Assembly: GCF_029167645.1 (NCBI RefSeq)
Contig: NZ_CP119147.1
Span: 6,900,501 to 6,964,500 of the forward strand
DNA length: 64,000 nucleotides
Reading direction: 5' to 3'
Source: Streptomyces sp. AM 2-1-1
GTDB lineage: Bacteria; Actinomycetota; Actinomycetes; Streptomycetales; Streptomycetaceae
Shown here: piece by piece, positions 17,787 through 26,846 of the stretch
How the letters are laid out: every line of letters starts with the position of its first letter
How positions within the stretch are numbered: position 1 is the stretch's first letter
The notes under the pieces: generated by a model
What the model was told of the DNA's origin: nothing
Database searches by the model: none
Seen by the model: the letters and a program-made list of their open reading frames with translations, nothing else
Translations under genes and position numbers: made by a program

Positions 17787-18635
17787 CTACCAGATCGACT
17801 CGACCCACTCCGGGTGGTCGATGAACGGGTTCCGGTTGTGCTGGTAGGCGCTGTATATGACCTCGTTGCGGTTCTTCTCGAAGGAGCTCGGCGGGTCCTC
17901 CTGGCTCCACTGCTTGAGTACCGAGAGCTTGCCGATGTACGGCGCCGAGCCGTTGCTCACCTTCTCGTTGGGCTCCAGGTCGGCCCAGGTGTCGTCGCCC
18001 TCGTACCGCACCGCCATGTAGAGGATCATCCGCGCCACGTCGCCCTTGTCCGCGTCCCGGGGCTCGAAGGAGTCGGCGTCGGTGTAGTTGCCGGGGGCAC
18101 CGGACACTTGGCTGCCGCCGTTGTCGAAGTCCTTGTTGCCGCGGATGGAGTTGACCTGGACGTCGGCCGGGCGCAGGTGGTGGAGGTCGGTGCCGGGGCC
18201 CGTCGCCGTACCGAAGTCCCCGTGCGACTTGGCCCACACGTGCTCGCGGTTCCACTGGCCGACGTTTCCGCCGTTGTCGTCCTCGGACTGGGACTCGCCG
18301 GTGTACAGGAGGATGACGTTGCCGGGGTGGGCGGGGTCCTCGTCGGTGTCCTTCAGCGCCTCCCAGACCTGGCTGTAGGAGACCTTGGTCTGGCTCTTGA
18401 TGATGGTGTGCAGAGCCGCCTTGAGGGCGGTGCCGGACTTGCCGAGGGCGTTGGCGTAGTAGGTGTCGACGAGTGAGGAGGTCACCGCGGTCGCGGACGA
18501 GGTGCCGGCGACGGCGACCGCCGCGGGCGCCGGACCGTCGTCGGCCGGAGCGGCCGCGGCGGTGCCCGTGAGGACGAGGACGGAGGCGAGGGCCGCCAGG
18601 AGTGGACGCGCGTAGATTTTCGGGCGACGGGACAT
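17787..18635 (-). CDS. Secreted endonuclease I family nuclease
   Basis: The protein has 282 residues. ATG 18635 starts MSRRPKIYARPLLAALASVL, a signal peptide likely cleaved after AAAAPA near residue 34; longer frames lack a signal at the N-terminus. The catalytic core has WNREHVWAKSHGDFG and GTDLHHLRPADVQVNSIRGN, the NREHV and DLHHLRP signatures of the EndA/NucM beta-beta-alpha-metal nucleases. DKGDVARMILYMAVRYEGDD and PSSFEKNRNEVIYSAYQHNRN, with the RN-x-FIDHPEWVESIW end, are also family features. It cuts extracellular DNA or RNA, probably for nutrient recovery. It is divergent from the small gene at 18893. Confidence 0.92.
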   Translation of the reverse strand: MSRRPKIYARPLLAALASVLVLTGTAAAAPADDGPAPAAVAVAGTSSATAVTSSLVDTYYANALGKSGTALKAALHTIIKSQTKVSYSQVWEALKDTDEDPAHPGNVILLYTGESQSEDDNGGNVGQWNREHVWAKSHGDFGTATGPGTDLHHLRPADVQVNSIRGNKDFDNGGSQVSGAPGNYTDADSFEPRDADKGDVARMILYMAVRYEGDDTWADLEPNEKVSNGSAPYIGKLSVLKQWSQEDPPSSFEKNRNEVIYSAYQHNRNPFIDHPEWVESIW

Positions 18636-18892
18636 GTGGGGTGTCCTTCCGGGGCGCGTGGAGGACCGTGGCCCGCCCTCCGGGAGCGCGGGGGAGGAGG
18701 GGGCGCCGCGGTCGGCTGGGGTCGATCTGCTCCGGAGCCTTCCACACGCGCCGTACCCGATGGATGAACAATCCGTGTTCATCATGTGCAGGTCAAGTAG
18801 GCGTTGGTCCCAGCAGTTTCCGCCGTCCCAGGGGTCACGGATGCGCGCGCTCCGCCGCGGCGTGAGAATTGCGGGAAGGACGAGGAGGCAGC

Positions 18893-19117
18893 ATGAGCGA
18901 AGACCCCGAATCCCAGTCCGCCACGCCTGACACGGAGGTGGTGGCGCGGGAAGCGATCACGCCGGACCGGTTGCTCCACACCGGGGGGAGCGACCGGCCC
19001 ACCCCCGAGGACCTCGTCCTCGCCTCCGGGCGGGACCTGACCCCGCAGAGCATGGAGTGGGCCCGGCGCACGCTCGCCGAGGAAGGCCGTTCGGCCATCG
19101 ACAAGCGACTCCCCTGA
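18893..19117 (+). CDS. Small hypothetical protein, 74 residues
   Basis: ATG 18893 has GAGGAGG eight bases upstream, a very strong ribosome site. The protein is acidic and soluble: MSEDPESQSATPDTEVVARE, then a middle with PTPEDLVLASGRDLTPQS and a C-terminal helix MEWARRTLAEEGRSAIDKRL. There are no cysteines or membrane segment. I do not recognise the family. It sits 70 bp before an rRNA methyltransferase gene on the same strand and could be co-transcribed. Confidence 0.6.
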   Translation: MSEDPESQSATPDTEVVAREAITPDRLLHTGGSDRPTPEDLVLASGRDLTPQSMEWARRTLAEEGRSAIDKRLP

Positions 19118-19188
19118 GACCGCCGGGCTGCCGGGCGGGGCGCGCACGGCGCGGCGGGTGCTCCCGCCCGGGTTAGCCTGAACGCACA

Positions 19189-20364
19189 ATGAACTGTTTG
19201 ACGACGTCACAGGGCCCCGTCGATCTGGCCCGTTTCCCCGAACACCCGCGCGACCCGTTCCGTGCCTGGGACGCGGCCGACGAGTACCTCCTCAACCGAC
19301 TGGAGGGACCGGCGGAACCCGGGGCCGCCGGACCGGCCGGGCCGGTCGACCTCTCCGGCACTGTCGTGGTGGTGGGCGACCGCTGGGGCGCCCTCTCCAC
19401 GGTCCTGGCCGGGCACGGTCCCGTCCAGATCGCCGATTCCTTCCTGGCGCAGAGTGCCACCCGGGCGAACCTCGCCCGCAACGGCGTCGACCCCGGGGCG
19501 GTGCGCCTGCTGTCGTCCCGCGACACCCCGCCGGAACGCATCGACGTCCTGCTCGTACGCGTGCCCAAGAGCCTCGCGTTCCTCGAGGACCAGCTGCACC
19601 GCCTCGCGCCCTCCCTCCACGAGGGCACCGTGGTCATCGGCGCCGGCATGGTCAAGGAGATCCACACCTCCACGCTCAAGCTCTTCGAGCGCATCGTCGG
19701 CCCGACCCGCACCTCGCTCGCGGTCCGCAAGGCCCGGCTGATCTTCTCCACCCCCGACCCGTCCCTGCCCCGGACCCCCAGCCCCTGGCCGCTGCGGTAC
19801 GCACTCCCCGACGACATCGGAGCAGCCTCCGGCCGCACCGTCGCCAACCACGCCGGAATCTTCTGCGCCGAACGGCTCGACATCGGCACCCGCTTCTTCC
19901 TGAAGCACCTGCCCCCGCGCTCCGGCCCCGATCGGGTCGTCGACCTCGGCTGCGGCAACGGAGTCGTCGGCCTCGCGGCCGCGCTCGCCAACCCGGACGC
20001 GTCCGTCCTCTTCACCGACGAGTCCTACCAGGCCGTCGCCTCCGCCGAGGAGACGTTCCGGGCCCTTACGGACGCCGGGCGCGAAGCCTCGTTCGCCGTC
20101 GGTGACGCCCTGTCGGACACCGAACCCGGCAGCGTGGACCTGGTCCTCAGCAATCCGCCGTTCCACTCCCACACGGCCACCACCGACGCCACCGCCCGCA
20201 CCATGTTCGTCAGCGCGCGCACGGCGCTGCGCCAGGGCGGCGAACTGTGGGTGGTCGGCAACCGGCACCTCGGCCACCACACGCAGCTGCGCCGGATCTT
20301 CGGCAACTGCACCACCGTCGCCGGTGACCCCAAGTTCGTCGTGCTGCGCGCCGTGAAGCGCTGA
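19189..20364 (+). CDS. RlmG/RsmC-like class I methyltransferase
   Basis: The protein has 391 residues. It has the double-domain layout of rRNA guanine-N2 methyltransferases. A degenerate N-terminal methyltransferase-like domain (about 1-190: VVVVGDRWGALSTVLAGHG, then RIDVLLVRVPKSLAFLEDQL) is followed by the active C-terminal domain (about 195-391). Motif I reads RVVDLGCGNGVVGLAAALANP and the catalytic NPPF motif is LVLSNPPFHSHTA. The family methylates G1835 of 23S (RlmG) or G1207 of 16S rRNA (RsmC); the length favours RlmG. The methyl donor is SAM. Confidence 0.85.
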   Translation: MNCLTTSQGPVDLARFPEHPRDPFRAWDAADEYLLNRLEGPAEPGAAGPAGPVDLSGTVVVVGDRWGALSTVLAGHGPVQIADSFLAQSATRANLARNGVDPGAVRLLSSRDTPPERIDVLLVRVPKSLAFLEDQLHRLAPSLHEGTVVIGAGMVKEIHTSTLKLFERIVGPTRTSLAVRKARLIFSTPDPSLPRTPSPWPLRYALPDDIGAASGRTVANHAGIFCAERLDIGTRFFLKHLPPRSGPDRVVDLGCGNGVVGLAAALANPDASVLFTDESYQAVASAEETFRALTDAGREASFAVGDALSDTEPGSVDLVLSNPPFHSHTATTDATARTMFVSARTALRQGGELWVVGNRHLGHHTQLRRIFGNCTTVAGDPKFVVLRAVKR

Positions 20365-20582
20365 CCCCTCCCCGGGGCCCGGCGCACGACGCCCGGCCCC
20401 GGACCCCGCCCCACCCATCCCGCGCCCAGCCGTGGTGGGGCGTCCCCGGGGCCGGGGCAGGGGTGCTCTCGGCCGCAGCACGCCCCGGTGCCGCCCGGCC
20501 CGCGCGGCGTACCATCGGGCGCAGCACTCCGACCCGCCGCACACCCCGGAACACGCCCCCGCCCCGAGCTGGAGGCCCACCC

Positions 20583-21428
20583 GTGAACGACCCCGACCCC
20601 GGTCTCTTCGGCACCGGTACGGTCACCTGGCAGATGCACGCGGACCCCATGATGTGGGTGGCCGGTGTGCGGGCCCTGTACCTCCAGGCGCTGCACCCGC
20701 GCGCCCTCCGGGGCGTCACACAGAACAGCGACTTCCGCAACGACGCCTGGGGCCGGCTCCTGCGCACCGCCGACTTCGTGAGCGTCCTCACCTACGGCAC
20801 CACCGAGGACGCGGAGAAGGCGGGTGCCCGGGTCCGCCGGATCCACCGCCACCTCACCGCCACCGATCCGGAGAGCGGAGAGCGCTACGGCGTCGACGAA
20901 CCGGAACTGCTCCTGTGGGTGCACTGCGCCGAGATCGCCTCCTACCTCCACGTCCAGCGCCGCTCCGGCTACCCCCTGACCGACGCGCACGCCGACCGGT
21001 ACGTCGACGAACAGCGCCGCAGCGCCCGGTGCGTCGGACTCGATCCGGCCGCCGTGCCCGCCACCACCGCACAGCTCGACGCCTACTTCCTGCGGGTCCG
21101 TCCCGACCTCGCGGCGTCTCCGGAAGCCGCGGAGGTCGACGACTTCCTGCGCCGCCCGCCCGTGCCCGCACCCCTGGTGCCCGCCCGGGCGGTGCTCTGG
21201 CCTCGTTTCGCCGCGCTCGCCTACGACTCCCTGCCCCCGTACGCGCACGCCCTGTACGGCCGCCCGGCTCCCCCCGCCGCCACCGTCGACCGACGGCTGC
21301 GCGCCGCCGGCCGGCTCCTGCGGGCCGTGCCCGCACCCCTGCGCCGGCAGCTGCCACCCCGGCGCATCGTGACCGCGATGGGCCGCCTCGGCCCCGGGAG
21401 CCGCCCCGGCCCGCACGGACTTCCCTGA
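20583..21428 (+). CDS. MpaB/DUF2236 family oxygenase-like protein
   Basis: The protein has 281 residues from GTG 20583 (VNDPDPGLFGTGTVTWQMHAD). WQMHADPMMWVAGVRALYLQALHPRAL-type sequence, the DFVSVLTYGT helix, LLWVHCAEIASYLHVQRRSGYPLT, and YVDEQRRSA are typical of the DUF2236 family. That family includes latex-clearing-protein-like and MpaB haem enzymes with histidine ligands inside helices. His18, His44 and His128 are candidates. No reaction can be assigned. The tail is rich in arginine and proline. Confidence 0.85.
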   Translation: MNDPDPGLFGTGTVTWQMHADPMMWVAGVRALYLQALHPRALRGVTQNSDFRNDAWGRLLRTADFVSVLTYGTTEDAEKAGARVRRIHRHLTATDPESGERYGVDEPELLLWVHCAEIASYLHVQRRSGYPLTDAHADRYVDEQRRSARCVGLDPAAVPATTAQLDAYFLRVRPDLAASPEAAEVDDFLRRPPVPAPLVPARAVLWPRFAALAYDSLPPYAHALYGRPAPPAATVDRRLRAAGRLLRAVPAPLRRQLPPRRIVTAMGRLGPGSRPGPHGLP

Positions 21429-21495
21429 CGGGCCGCCATACTGGAGCGCCGGGGAGGGCGCGGACGTAGCGGAGCGACGGGGGCGACGGCGGACC

Positions 21496-23799
21496 ATGGC
21501 GGAGACCAGGCTGATCCAGGACCGGTACCAGCTGCTCGATCTGATCGGTCGGGGCGGTATGGGCGAGGTGTGGCGGGCTCGCGACGAGTCGCTGGGCCGC
21601 CACGTCGCCGTCAAGTGCCTCAAGCCGTCCGGCCCCCCGCACGACCGCTCCTTCACCCGCGTCCTGCGGGAGCGGTTCCGCCGTGAGGCCCGGGTGGCGG
21701 CGGCCCTCCAGCACCGGGGCGTCACCGTCGTCCACGACTTCGGCGAACACGACGGCGTCCTCTACCTGGTGATGGAGCTGCTCGAAGGGCGCAACCTCAG
21801 CCAGCTCCTGGAGGACAACGGCCGGCGCGCGCTGCCCGTCGACGACGTGATCGACATCGCCGAACAGGTCGCCGACGCCCTCGGGTACACCCACCGGCAG
21901 GGCATCGTGCACCGTGACCTGAAACCCGCGAACATCATGCGGCTCACCGACGGCACGGTGAAGATCTGCGACTTCGGCATCGCGCGCCTCGCCCAGGACA
22001 TCGGCTTCACCTCCAAGCTGACCGGTACCGGCATCTCCATGGGCACCCCCCACTACATGTCGCCCGAGCAGATCGGCGGCGTCGGCGTCGACCACCGCAG
22101 CGACCTCTACTCGCTGGGCTGCGTGCTCTACGAGATCGCCACCGGGGCACCGCCGTTCGACCTGGACGACGCCTGGGGCATCCTCGTCGCCCACCGGGAC
22201 ACTCCACCGGTGCCGCCGCGCACCCACCGCGCCGAACTCCCCGGGTACTTCGAGCGGATCGTGCTCGACCTGCTGGCGAAGTCCCCCGGACAGCGGCCGG
22301 AGGACGCCGTCTCCCTGCGCCGGCGCATCCTCCTCGCGCGCACCGGCGGGGAGCGGGAGACCGGCCCCGCCGGACACCCGCACCTCTCCCGGGCGGCTGT
22401 CCCCGCACTCCCACCGGCGCTCGCGGGAGCCCCCGCGCCGCTCGCGGCGCCGGCAGGACCTCCCGCTCTTCCCCCCGCGATCGCAGGGCCCCCGGCGCTG
22501 CCCGACTGGACCCGCTCGATGACGACCGGCCGCCGGGTCGCCGGTACGCGGAGCGGGGCCGCCGCCCCGCCCGACCACGTGGCCGCCCTGACCGGCGCAT
22601 GGACGACGGGGATCCGCCCCGCACCACCGTCCCCGGCCCTCCCGGGGGCTCCGGCCGCCGATGTCCTGCGGTCCCTGGCCGGACGTCACGAGGCGGGTCT
22701 CGCCCTCTCGCGCCTCGGGCGCTGGGCGGAGGCGGGCGAGATCCACCGGGCGGTCGCGGCGGAACGGGCCCGGCTGCTGGGGGCCGCCCACCCCGAGGCG
22801 CTCGCCAGCCGGTACGAACGGGGCTTCGCCCTCAGCCGCACCGGACACGACACGGCGGCACTGGAGGAGTTCGGCCAGGTCGCCGAGGGCCGGTCACGGG
22901 CGTTCGGGCCCGACCACCCCGAGACCCTGGCGGCCCGTCAGGAGACGGCGTACGTCCTGGGCAGGCTCGGACGGTACGCCGAGGCCCACCGGGTGTACGC
23001 GGCGGTGCTCGCGGCCCGGGAGCGCACGGCCGGCCCCGACCACCCGGACACCCTGCGCTGTCGCCACAACCTGGCGTACAACCTCGGACGCCTGGGCCGC
23101 GCGGAGGAGTCGTACCGGATGTTCCGCGGGGTCGCCGAGGCGCGCGCACGGGTGCTCGGCGCCGACCACCCCGACACCCTCGTGAGCCTTTTCGAAGTGG
23201 GGTACGCCCTCGGCCGGTCGGGGCGGTGGCAGGAGGCGCTGGACACCTACGCGCGGGTCGCCCGGGACCGGACTCACGCGCTCGGCGCCGGTCACCCGGA
23301 CACGCTCTCCACCCGCTACGAGATCGGCATCTGCCTCGGTCGGCTCGGGCGGATCGCGGAGGCGACCGAGCTCTACCGCGCCCTCGTCCACGACCGGACC
23401 GCCGCCGGCGGGCCCGACGATCCGGAGACGCTCCGGGCCCGGCACGGCCTGGGCGTCAACCTCGGCCGCCTCGGCCGATGGGAGGAGGCGCTCGCCGAGG
23501 CGAGCGCGGTCTTCGCCGCACGGGAGCGCACCCTCGGTCCCGACCACCCCGACACCCTCGTCAGCTGCCGCGAGCGGGCGGTCTCGCTCGGCTGGCTCGG
23601 CCGGTGGGCGGAAGCGCTCGTCCTCTACCGGAGGGTCGCCGAGGCCAGGACCCGCCTGTTCGGCGCCGGCCACCCCGACGCGGTGGCGAGCCGTGACGAC
23701 GAGGCCCACTGCCTCGAACAGCTCCGCTCCGGCGCCCCGCCCGCCGGACCGGACCGGCCGGCCGCACCGCCCCGCCCCGGGGCGCCGTCGTCCCGGTGA
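21496..23799 (+). CDS. Ser/Thr protein kinase with C-terminal tetratricopeptide repeats
   Basis: The protein has 767 residues. The Hanks-type kinase domain (about 11-280) has the loop GRGGMGEVWRA, Lys40 in VAVKCLK, HRDLKPANIM (139-148), DFGIARL and SPEQ. A proline/alanine linker (about 290-380) follows. At about 385-750 come seven or eight 42-residue repeats of the kinesin-light-chain TPR type, each with GxDHPDTL and an aromatic- and leucine-rich helix pair such as LGRLGRWEEALAEAS. There is no transmembrane helix or PASTA domain, so it is a soluble kinase whose TPR superhelix probably recruits substrate. It follows the MpaB-like gene by 67 bp. Confidence 0.92.
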   Translation: MAETRLIQDRYQLLDLIGRGGMGEVWRARDESLGRHVAVKCLKPSGPPHDRSFTRVLRERFRREARVAAALQHRGVTVVHDFGEHDGVLYLVMELLEGRNLSQLLEDNGRRALPVDDVIDIAEQVADALGYTHRQGIVHRDLKPANIMRLTDGTVKICDFGIARLAQDIGFTSKLTGTGISMGTPHYMSPEQIGGVGVDHRSDLYSLGCVLYEIATGAPPFDLDDAWGILVAHRDTPPVPPRTHRAELPGYFERIVLDLLAKSPGQRPEDAVSLRRRILLARTGGERETGPAGHPHLSRAAVPALPPALAGAPAPLAAPAGPPALPPAIAGPPALPDWTRSMTTGRRVAGTRSGAAAPPDHVAALTGAWTTGIRPAPPSPALPGAPAADVLRSLAGRHEAGLALSRLGRWAEAGEIHRAVAAERARLLGAAHPEALASRYERGFALSRTGHDTAALEEFGQVAEGRSRAFGPDHPETLAARQETAYVLGRLGRYAEAHRVYAAVLAARERTAGPDHPDTLRCRHNLAYNLGRLGRAEESYRMFRGVAEARARVLGADHPDTLVSLFEVGYALGRSGRWQEALDTYARVARDRTHALGAGHPDTLSTRYEIGICLGRLGRIAEATELYRALVHDRTAAGGPDDPETLRARHGLGVNLGRLGRWEEALAEASAVFAARERTLGPDHPDTLVSCRERAVSLGWLGRWAEALVLYRRVAEARTRLFGAGHPDAVASRDDEAHCLEQLRSGAPPAGPDRPAAPPRPGAPSSR

Positions 23800-24172
23800 G
23801 GACAAACGGGTCACCTCCGCGCGGGACCCTCCGGCCGCACCGGACCGGCCGGCCCTCACCCTCGGTGTCCTGTCCTCAGGGGGAGGGCGACCCGTGCGGC
23901 TCAGCAGCGACGGCCCCGCGCCCGGAGCGCCCGCGAAGAACGCGGCCGTCCTGATCGCCGAGCGCGCCCAGCAGGGGCGGGACGACGTGCCACCCCGTCC
24001 GCGCCACCCGCAGAGGAACCGGGGCGACACGGGTTCGGCCCGCCCCCGTGGGACCGGTGAGCAGCGGAGCGCCTCGACGGTCGTGCCGCGCCCCACCCGC
24101 GCTCTCCCGACCCCTCCGGTACGGCCGGATCGCGTCCTACCGCACCTGACGGACCGTCCGGACCCTGAATGC
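23800..24172. other. Intergenic region, no supported gene
   Basis: About 370 bp. The frame of the downstream DUF6083 gene is open through this stretch (for example VRLSSDGPAPGAPAKNAAV), which leaves a longer N-terminus possible. Composition and the proline/arginine-rich translation argue against it. No clear hairpin is visible after the kinase gene. Confidence 0.4.
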
Positions 24173-24604
24173 ATGGGGGATACCGGAAATACCACGCCAG
24201 GTCCGGACAGCGCCGACCACCTCTACCGGGCCCTCCTCGAAGGCGCCGTCGCCCCGCGCCCACCCGCCTCGCCCGACTGCCCCTTCTGCGACCTGCGCCA
24301 AGACCGCTACCCCACGCACTACCCGGGCCACTGGGTGCTCCTCGAACCCCGGACGACCGTCGCGGCCCATACGGTCCCCCCGCACGGGCGCTGGATCATC
24401 ACGTCGGACGGTGCCGCCATGAACCTCTGGGACGCCGAACCACTCCCGGGCACCCGGTGCCGCATCCCGCACCGGCTCGTCTGCCCGTACCTCCGCCCCG
24501 AGGACTTCGGGCTGTGGATCACCGCCCTGCGCCAGGAGAACAGCCGCAGGAGGGGGCGGCTGTTCGACCTGCCGGAGGACGGGCCGTCCACGGGTGATCA
24601 CTGA
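24173..24604 (+). CDS. DUF6083 family protein
   Basis: The protein has 143 residues from ATG 24173 (MGDTGNTTPGPDSADHLYRA). A CPFCDLRQDRYPTHYPGHWV segment with a Cys-x-x-Cys pair, then LLEPRTTVAAHTVPPHGRWI, TSDGAAMNLWDAEP and GTRCRIPHRLVCPYL, match the DUF6083 domain. That domain is common in Streptomyces as small regulator-like or metal-binding proteins. The four cysteines and nearby histidines suggest a zinc site, which is inference. The tail RLFDLPEDG is typical. The gene is convergent with the serine hydrolase. Confidence 0.7.
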   Translation: MGDTGNTTPGPDSADHLYRALLEGAVAPRPPASPDCPFCDLRQDRYPTHYPGHWVLLEPRTTVAAHTVPPHGRWIITSDGAAMNLWDAEPLPGTRCRIPHRLVCPYLRPEDFGLWITALRQENSRRRGRLFDLPEDGPSTGDH

Positions 24605-24763
24605 GGCCGCGTCGCCCCCTGGCCGGCCGGGCGAAGCCGACGCGGTGCGCCGGACTGCCCGTCCGGGGCGATGGCCCCGGGCCGGCTCCGGAGCCGCGAG
24701 GGCCCGGGCAGTGCGGCCTACTCGATCGGTGACCGGCCGACCGCCGCGCATCCGACCCCGCGT

Positions 24764-26614
24764 TCAGTCGGCCGACAGGGTCCAGCCGACGGTCGTGACA
24801 CGGGCCGCGTCGGCCGGGCGCCCTTCGTCGAAGAGTGCCCGGCGCCCGTCGGTCACCCGGAGCGCGTCGGCGTACACACCGCGCCCGACGTACAGCTTGT
24901 CCGTCGTGTACCGCCAGCGCAGCAGGAGATCCTGGCCGCGCCAGGCGCCGAGTCCGGCGTCCACGGTGTGCCAGACCCGCCCGGACCAGCCCGACACCCT
25001 CCCCGCCGGATGCTCGGTCACCGTGCCACCGCCTCCGGTGGCGGTCGGCGCCGTGGTGAACGGCACCGGCTGCCAGCCGGCGCCCCCGTCGGCGGAGACC
25101 TCCAGCGTCAGCGTGTCGGCGTCCGGCTCGGTGTCCCACCAGAGCGCGCACGTGAACCTGGCCCGTTCGGATCCGGGGCGCACGGCGGGCAGCGACAGCA
25201 GCGCACTGGTGGCGCTCGCCATCCCGGAGAACCACGCGCGGCGCCCGTGTTCCGGGCGGACCGCCACGGCCCGGGCCATCCGGTCCGCGGTGGCCACGCG
25301 CGGCGCACTGCCCGAGCGCCAGTTGCGCACGGGGTGGACGGAGTTGCCGAGCACGATGAGGAAGGAGTCGGTGGTCGGATCGATCACCAGACTCGTGCCG
25401 GTGAACCCGGTGTGGCCCGCCGTGCGCGGGGTGGCCATCGCTCCCATGTACCAGTGCTGGCCCAGTTCGAAACCCAGCCCGTGCGCGTCTCCGGGGAACG
25501 AGGTGTTGAAATCGGTGAACATCAGCTCCACCGACTCCCGCGACAGGATGCGGGCCCGCCCGTAGGTCCCGCCGTTGAGCAGGGTGCGGGCGAGAATCGC
25601 CAGGTCCCAGGCGCGGGAGAAGACCCCCGCGTGACCGGCGACCCCGCCCAGGGAGTACGCGTTCTCGTCGTGCACCTCGCCCCGGACGAGCCCTCGGTCG
25701 AGCCCGGACCACGGCAGCCGGGCGTCCTCCGTGGCAGCTGTCTCCGGCAGCCAGGAGGCGGGCGGGTTGTAGCGGGTGCGGTGCATCCCGAGGGGCCCGG
25801 TGACCTCGTCGTGGAGCAGGACGTCGAGCGTGCGGCCGGTGATCTTCTCCAGCACGAGCTGGAGAGAGATCAGGTTGAGATCGGAGTAGAGGTAGGCCGT
25901 GCCGGGGGGAGCGATCAGCTTTTCGCCCCAGAGGAGTTGGAGCTTCCCCTCCCGGGTCGGAGCCTTGTAGAGCGGGATCCACGACCGGAACCCCGAGGTG
26001 TGCGTCAGGAGCTGACGGATCGTCACGTCACTCTTGCCGCCCCCGGCGAATTCGGGGAGGTAGGAGGCGACCGTGGCCTCCAGTGTCAGCCGGCCGCGCT
26101 CGATCTGCTGCACCGCCAGGATCGAGGTGAAGAGCTTGGACACCGAGGCCAGGTCGAAGACGGTGTCCTCGGTCATCGGCACCTGCTGGTCGGCGGGGAA
26201 CTCCACGCCCGTGTCGGTCTTCTCGTCGTACGCCGCGTACCGGACCGCCATGCCGATCGGGCGGTGCAGGGCGACCGTACCGCCGCGCGCCGCGAGCAGC
26301 ACCGCTCCCGCGTACCACGGGTGGTTCGGAGAGTCCTCCAGATAGCGTTCGGCCACCCCGACGAGTGCGTCCAACTGCTCTTGGATCAGGCCGGCGCGCC
26401 CGGCGGTGCCGTGGCGGAGGGTGGGGTGCTTCGCCGCTGCCGTCATACCCGGTCCCTTTCCCGTGGGCGCGTCCGGGGCCCGCACCCCGGTCTCCGCGCC
26501 CGCCGCCACGCCCGCCAGGGGGAGCGGCGCCAGGGCCAGTGCCCCGCCGAGCGCCAGTATCCCGCCGCCCAGCCTGCGCCGGCCGATCCCGAAACCTTCC
26601 GTGTCCCCGGTCAT
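24764..26614 (-). CDS. Tat-exported serine hydrolase (beta-lactamase / class C PBP fold)
   Basis: The protein has 616 residues. The N-terminus GIGRRRLGGGILALGGALA is a twin-arginine-type signal. The catalytic domain (about 80-440) has SVSK at 157-160 (nucleophile Ser157, base Lys160), YSDLN in place of Y-x-N, and AGHTGFTG as the KTG-equivalent triad. A C-terminal beta-rich domain (about 450-616: ARFTCALWWDTEP, RWRYTTDKLYVGRGVYAD) is of the exported-carbohydrate- or protease-binding kind. It probably acts on peptidoglycan peptides or other amide or ester substrates outside the cell. Two palindromic sites upstream suggest control by a local-type repressor. Confidence 0.88.
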   Translation of the reverse strand: MTGDTEGFGIGRRRLGGGILALGGALALAPLPLAGVAAGAETGVRAPDAPTGKGPGMTAAAKHPTLRHGTAGRAGLIQEQLDALVGVAERYLEDSPNHPWYAGAVLLAARGGTVALHRPIGMAVRYAAYDEKTDTGVEFPADQQVPMTEDTVFDLASVSKLFTSILAVQQIERGRLTLEATVASYLPEFAGGGKSDVTIRQLLTHTSGFRSWIPLYKAPTREGKLQLLWGEKLIAPPGTAYLYSDLNLISLQLVLEKITGRTLDVLLHDEVTGPLGMHRTRYNPPASWLPETAATEDARLPWSGLDRGLVRGEVHDENAYSLGGVAGHAGVFSRAWDLAILARTLLNGGTYGRARILSRESVELMFTDFNTSFPGDAHGLGFELGQHWYMGAMATPRTAGHTGFTGTSLVIDPTTDSFLIVLGNSVHPVRNWRSGSAPRVATADRMARAVAVRPEHGRRAWFSGMASATSALLSLPAVRPGSERARFTCALWWDTEPDADTLTLEVSADGGAGWQPVPFTTAPTATGGGGTVTEHPAGRVSGWSGRVWHTVDAGLGAWRGQDLLLRWRYTTDKLYVGRGVYADALRVTDGRRALFDEGRPADAARVTTVGWTLSAD

Positions 26615-26651
26615 GTCCGTGACCCCTCTCGATCCGCGTCGGCATCCGTGT

Positions 26652-26695
26652 GAAAGTAACTTCCGAAAACGTGTCCGATCCTGAAACTAGTTTCC
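26652..26695 (-). promoter_or_regulatory. Paired palindromic operator upstream of the serine hydrolase
   Basis: On the minus strand GGAAACTAGTTTC (26695-26683) and GGAAGTTACTTTC (26664-26652) share GGAAnnTAnTTTC. They lie 31 bp apart, start to start, three helical turns. The first contains the perfect palindrome GAAACTAGTTTC. They are 38-81 bp upstream of the hydrolase start. The GAAA-n-TTTC form resembles sites of RpiR/MurR-family regulators of muropeptide or amino-sugar genes; regulator identity is inference. Confidence 0.5.
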
Positions 26696-26846
26696 GGAGG
26701 AGAGAGTACTGTCACCACCGCTCCGCCGTAGGGGGTTGTACGGAAAGGCATGTGACGGTCCGTCGGGCGGCCGGGGCGGCCGAACGCTCTGCCCGGACAC
26801 CGCGCCACCCTTGACCGGGAGCGCCCGCCCGCACAGGATCTCGGCC

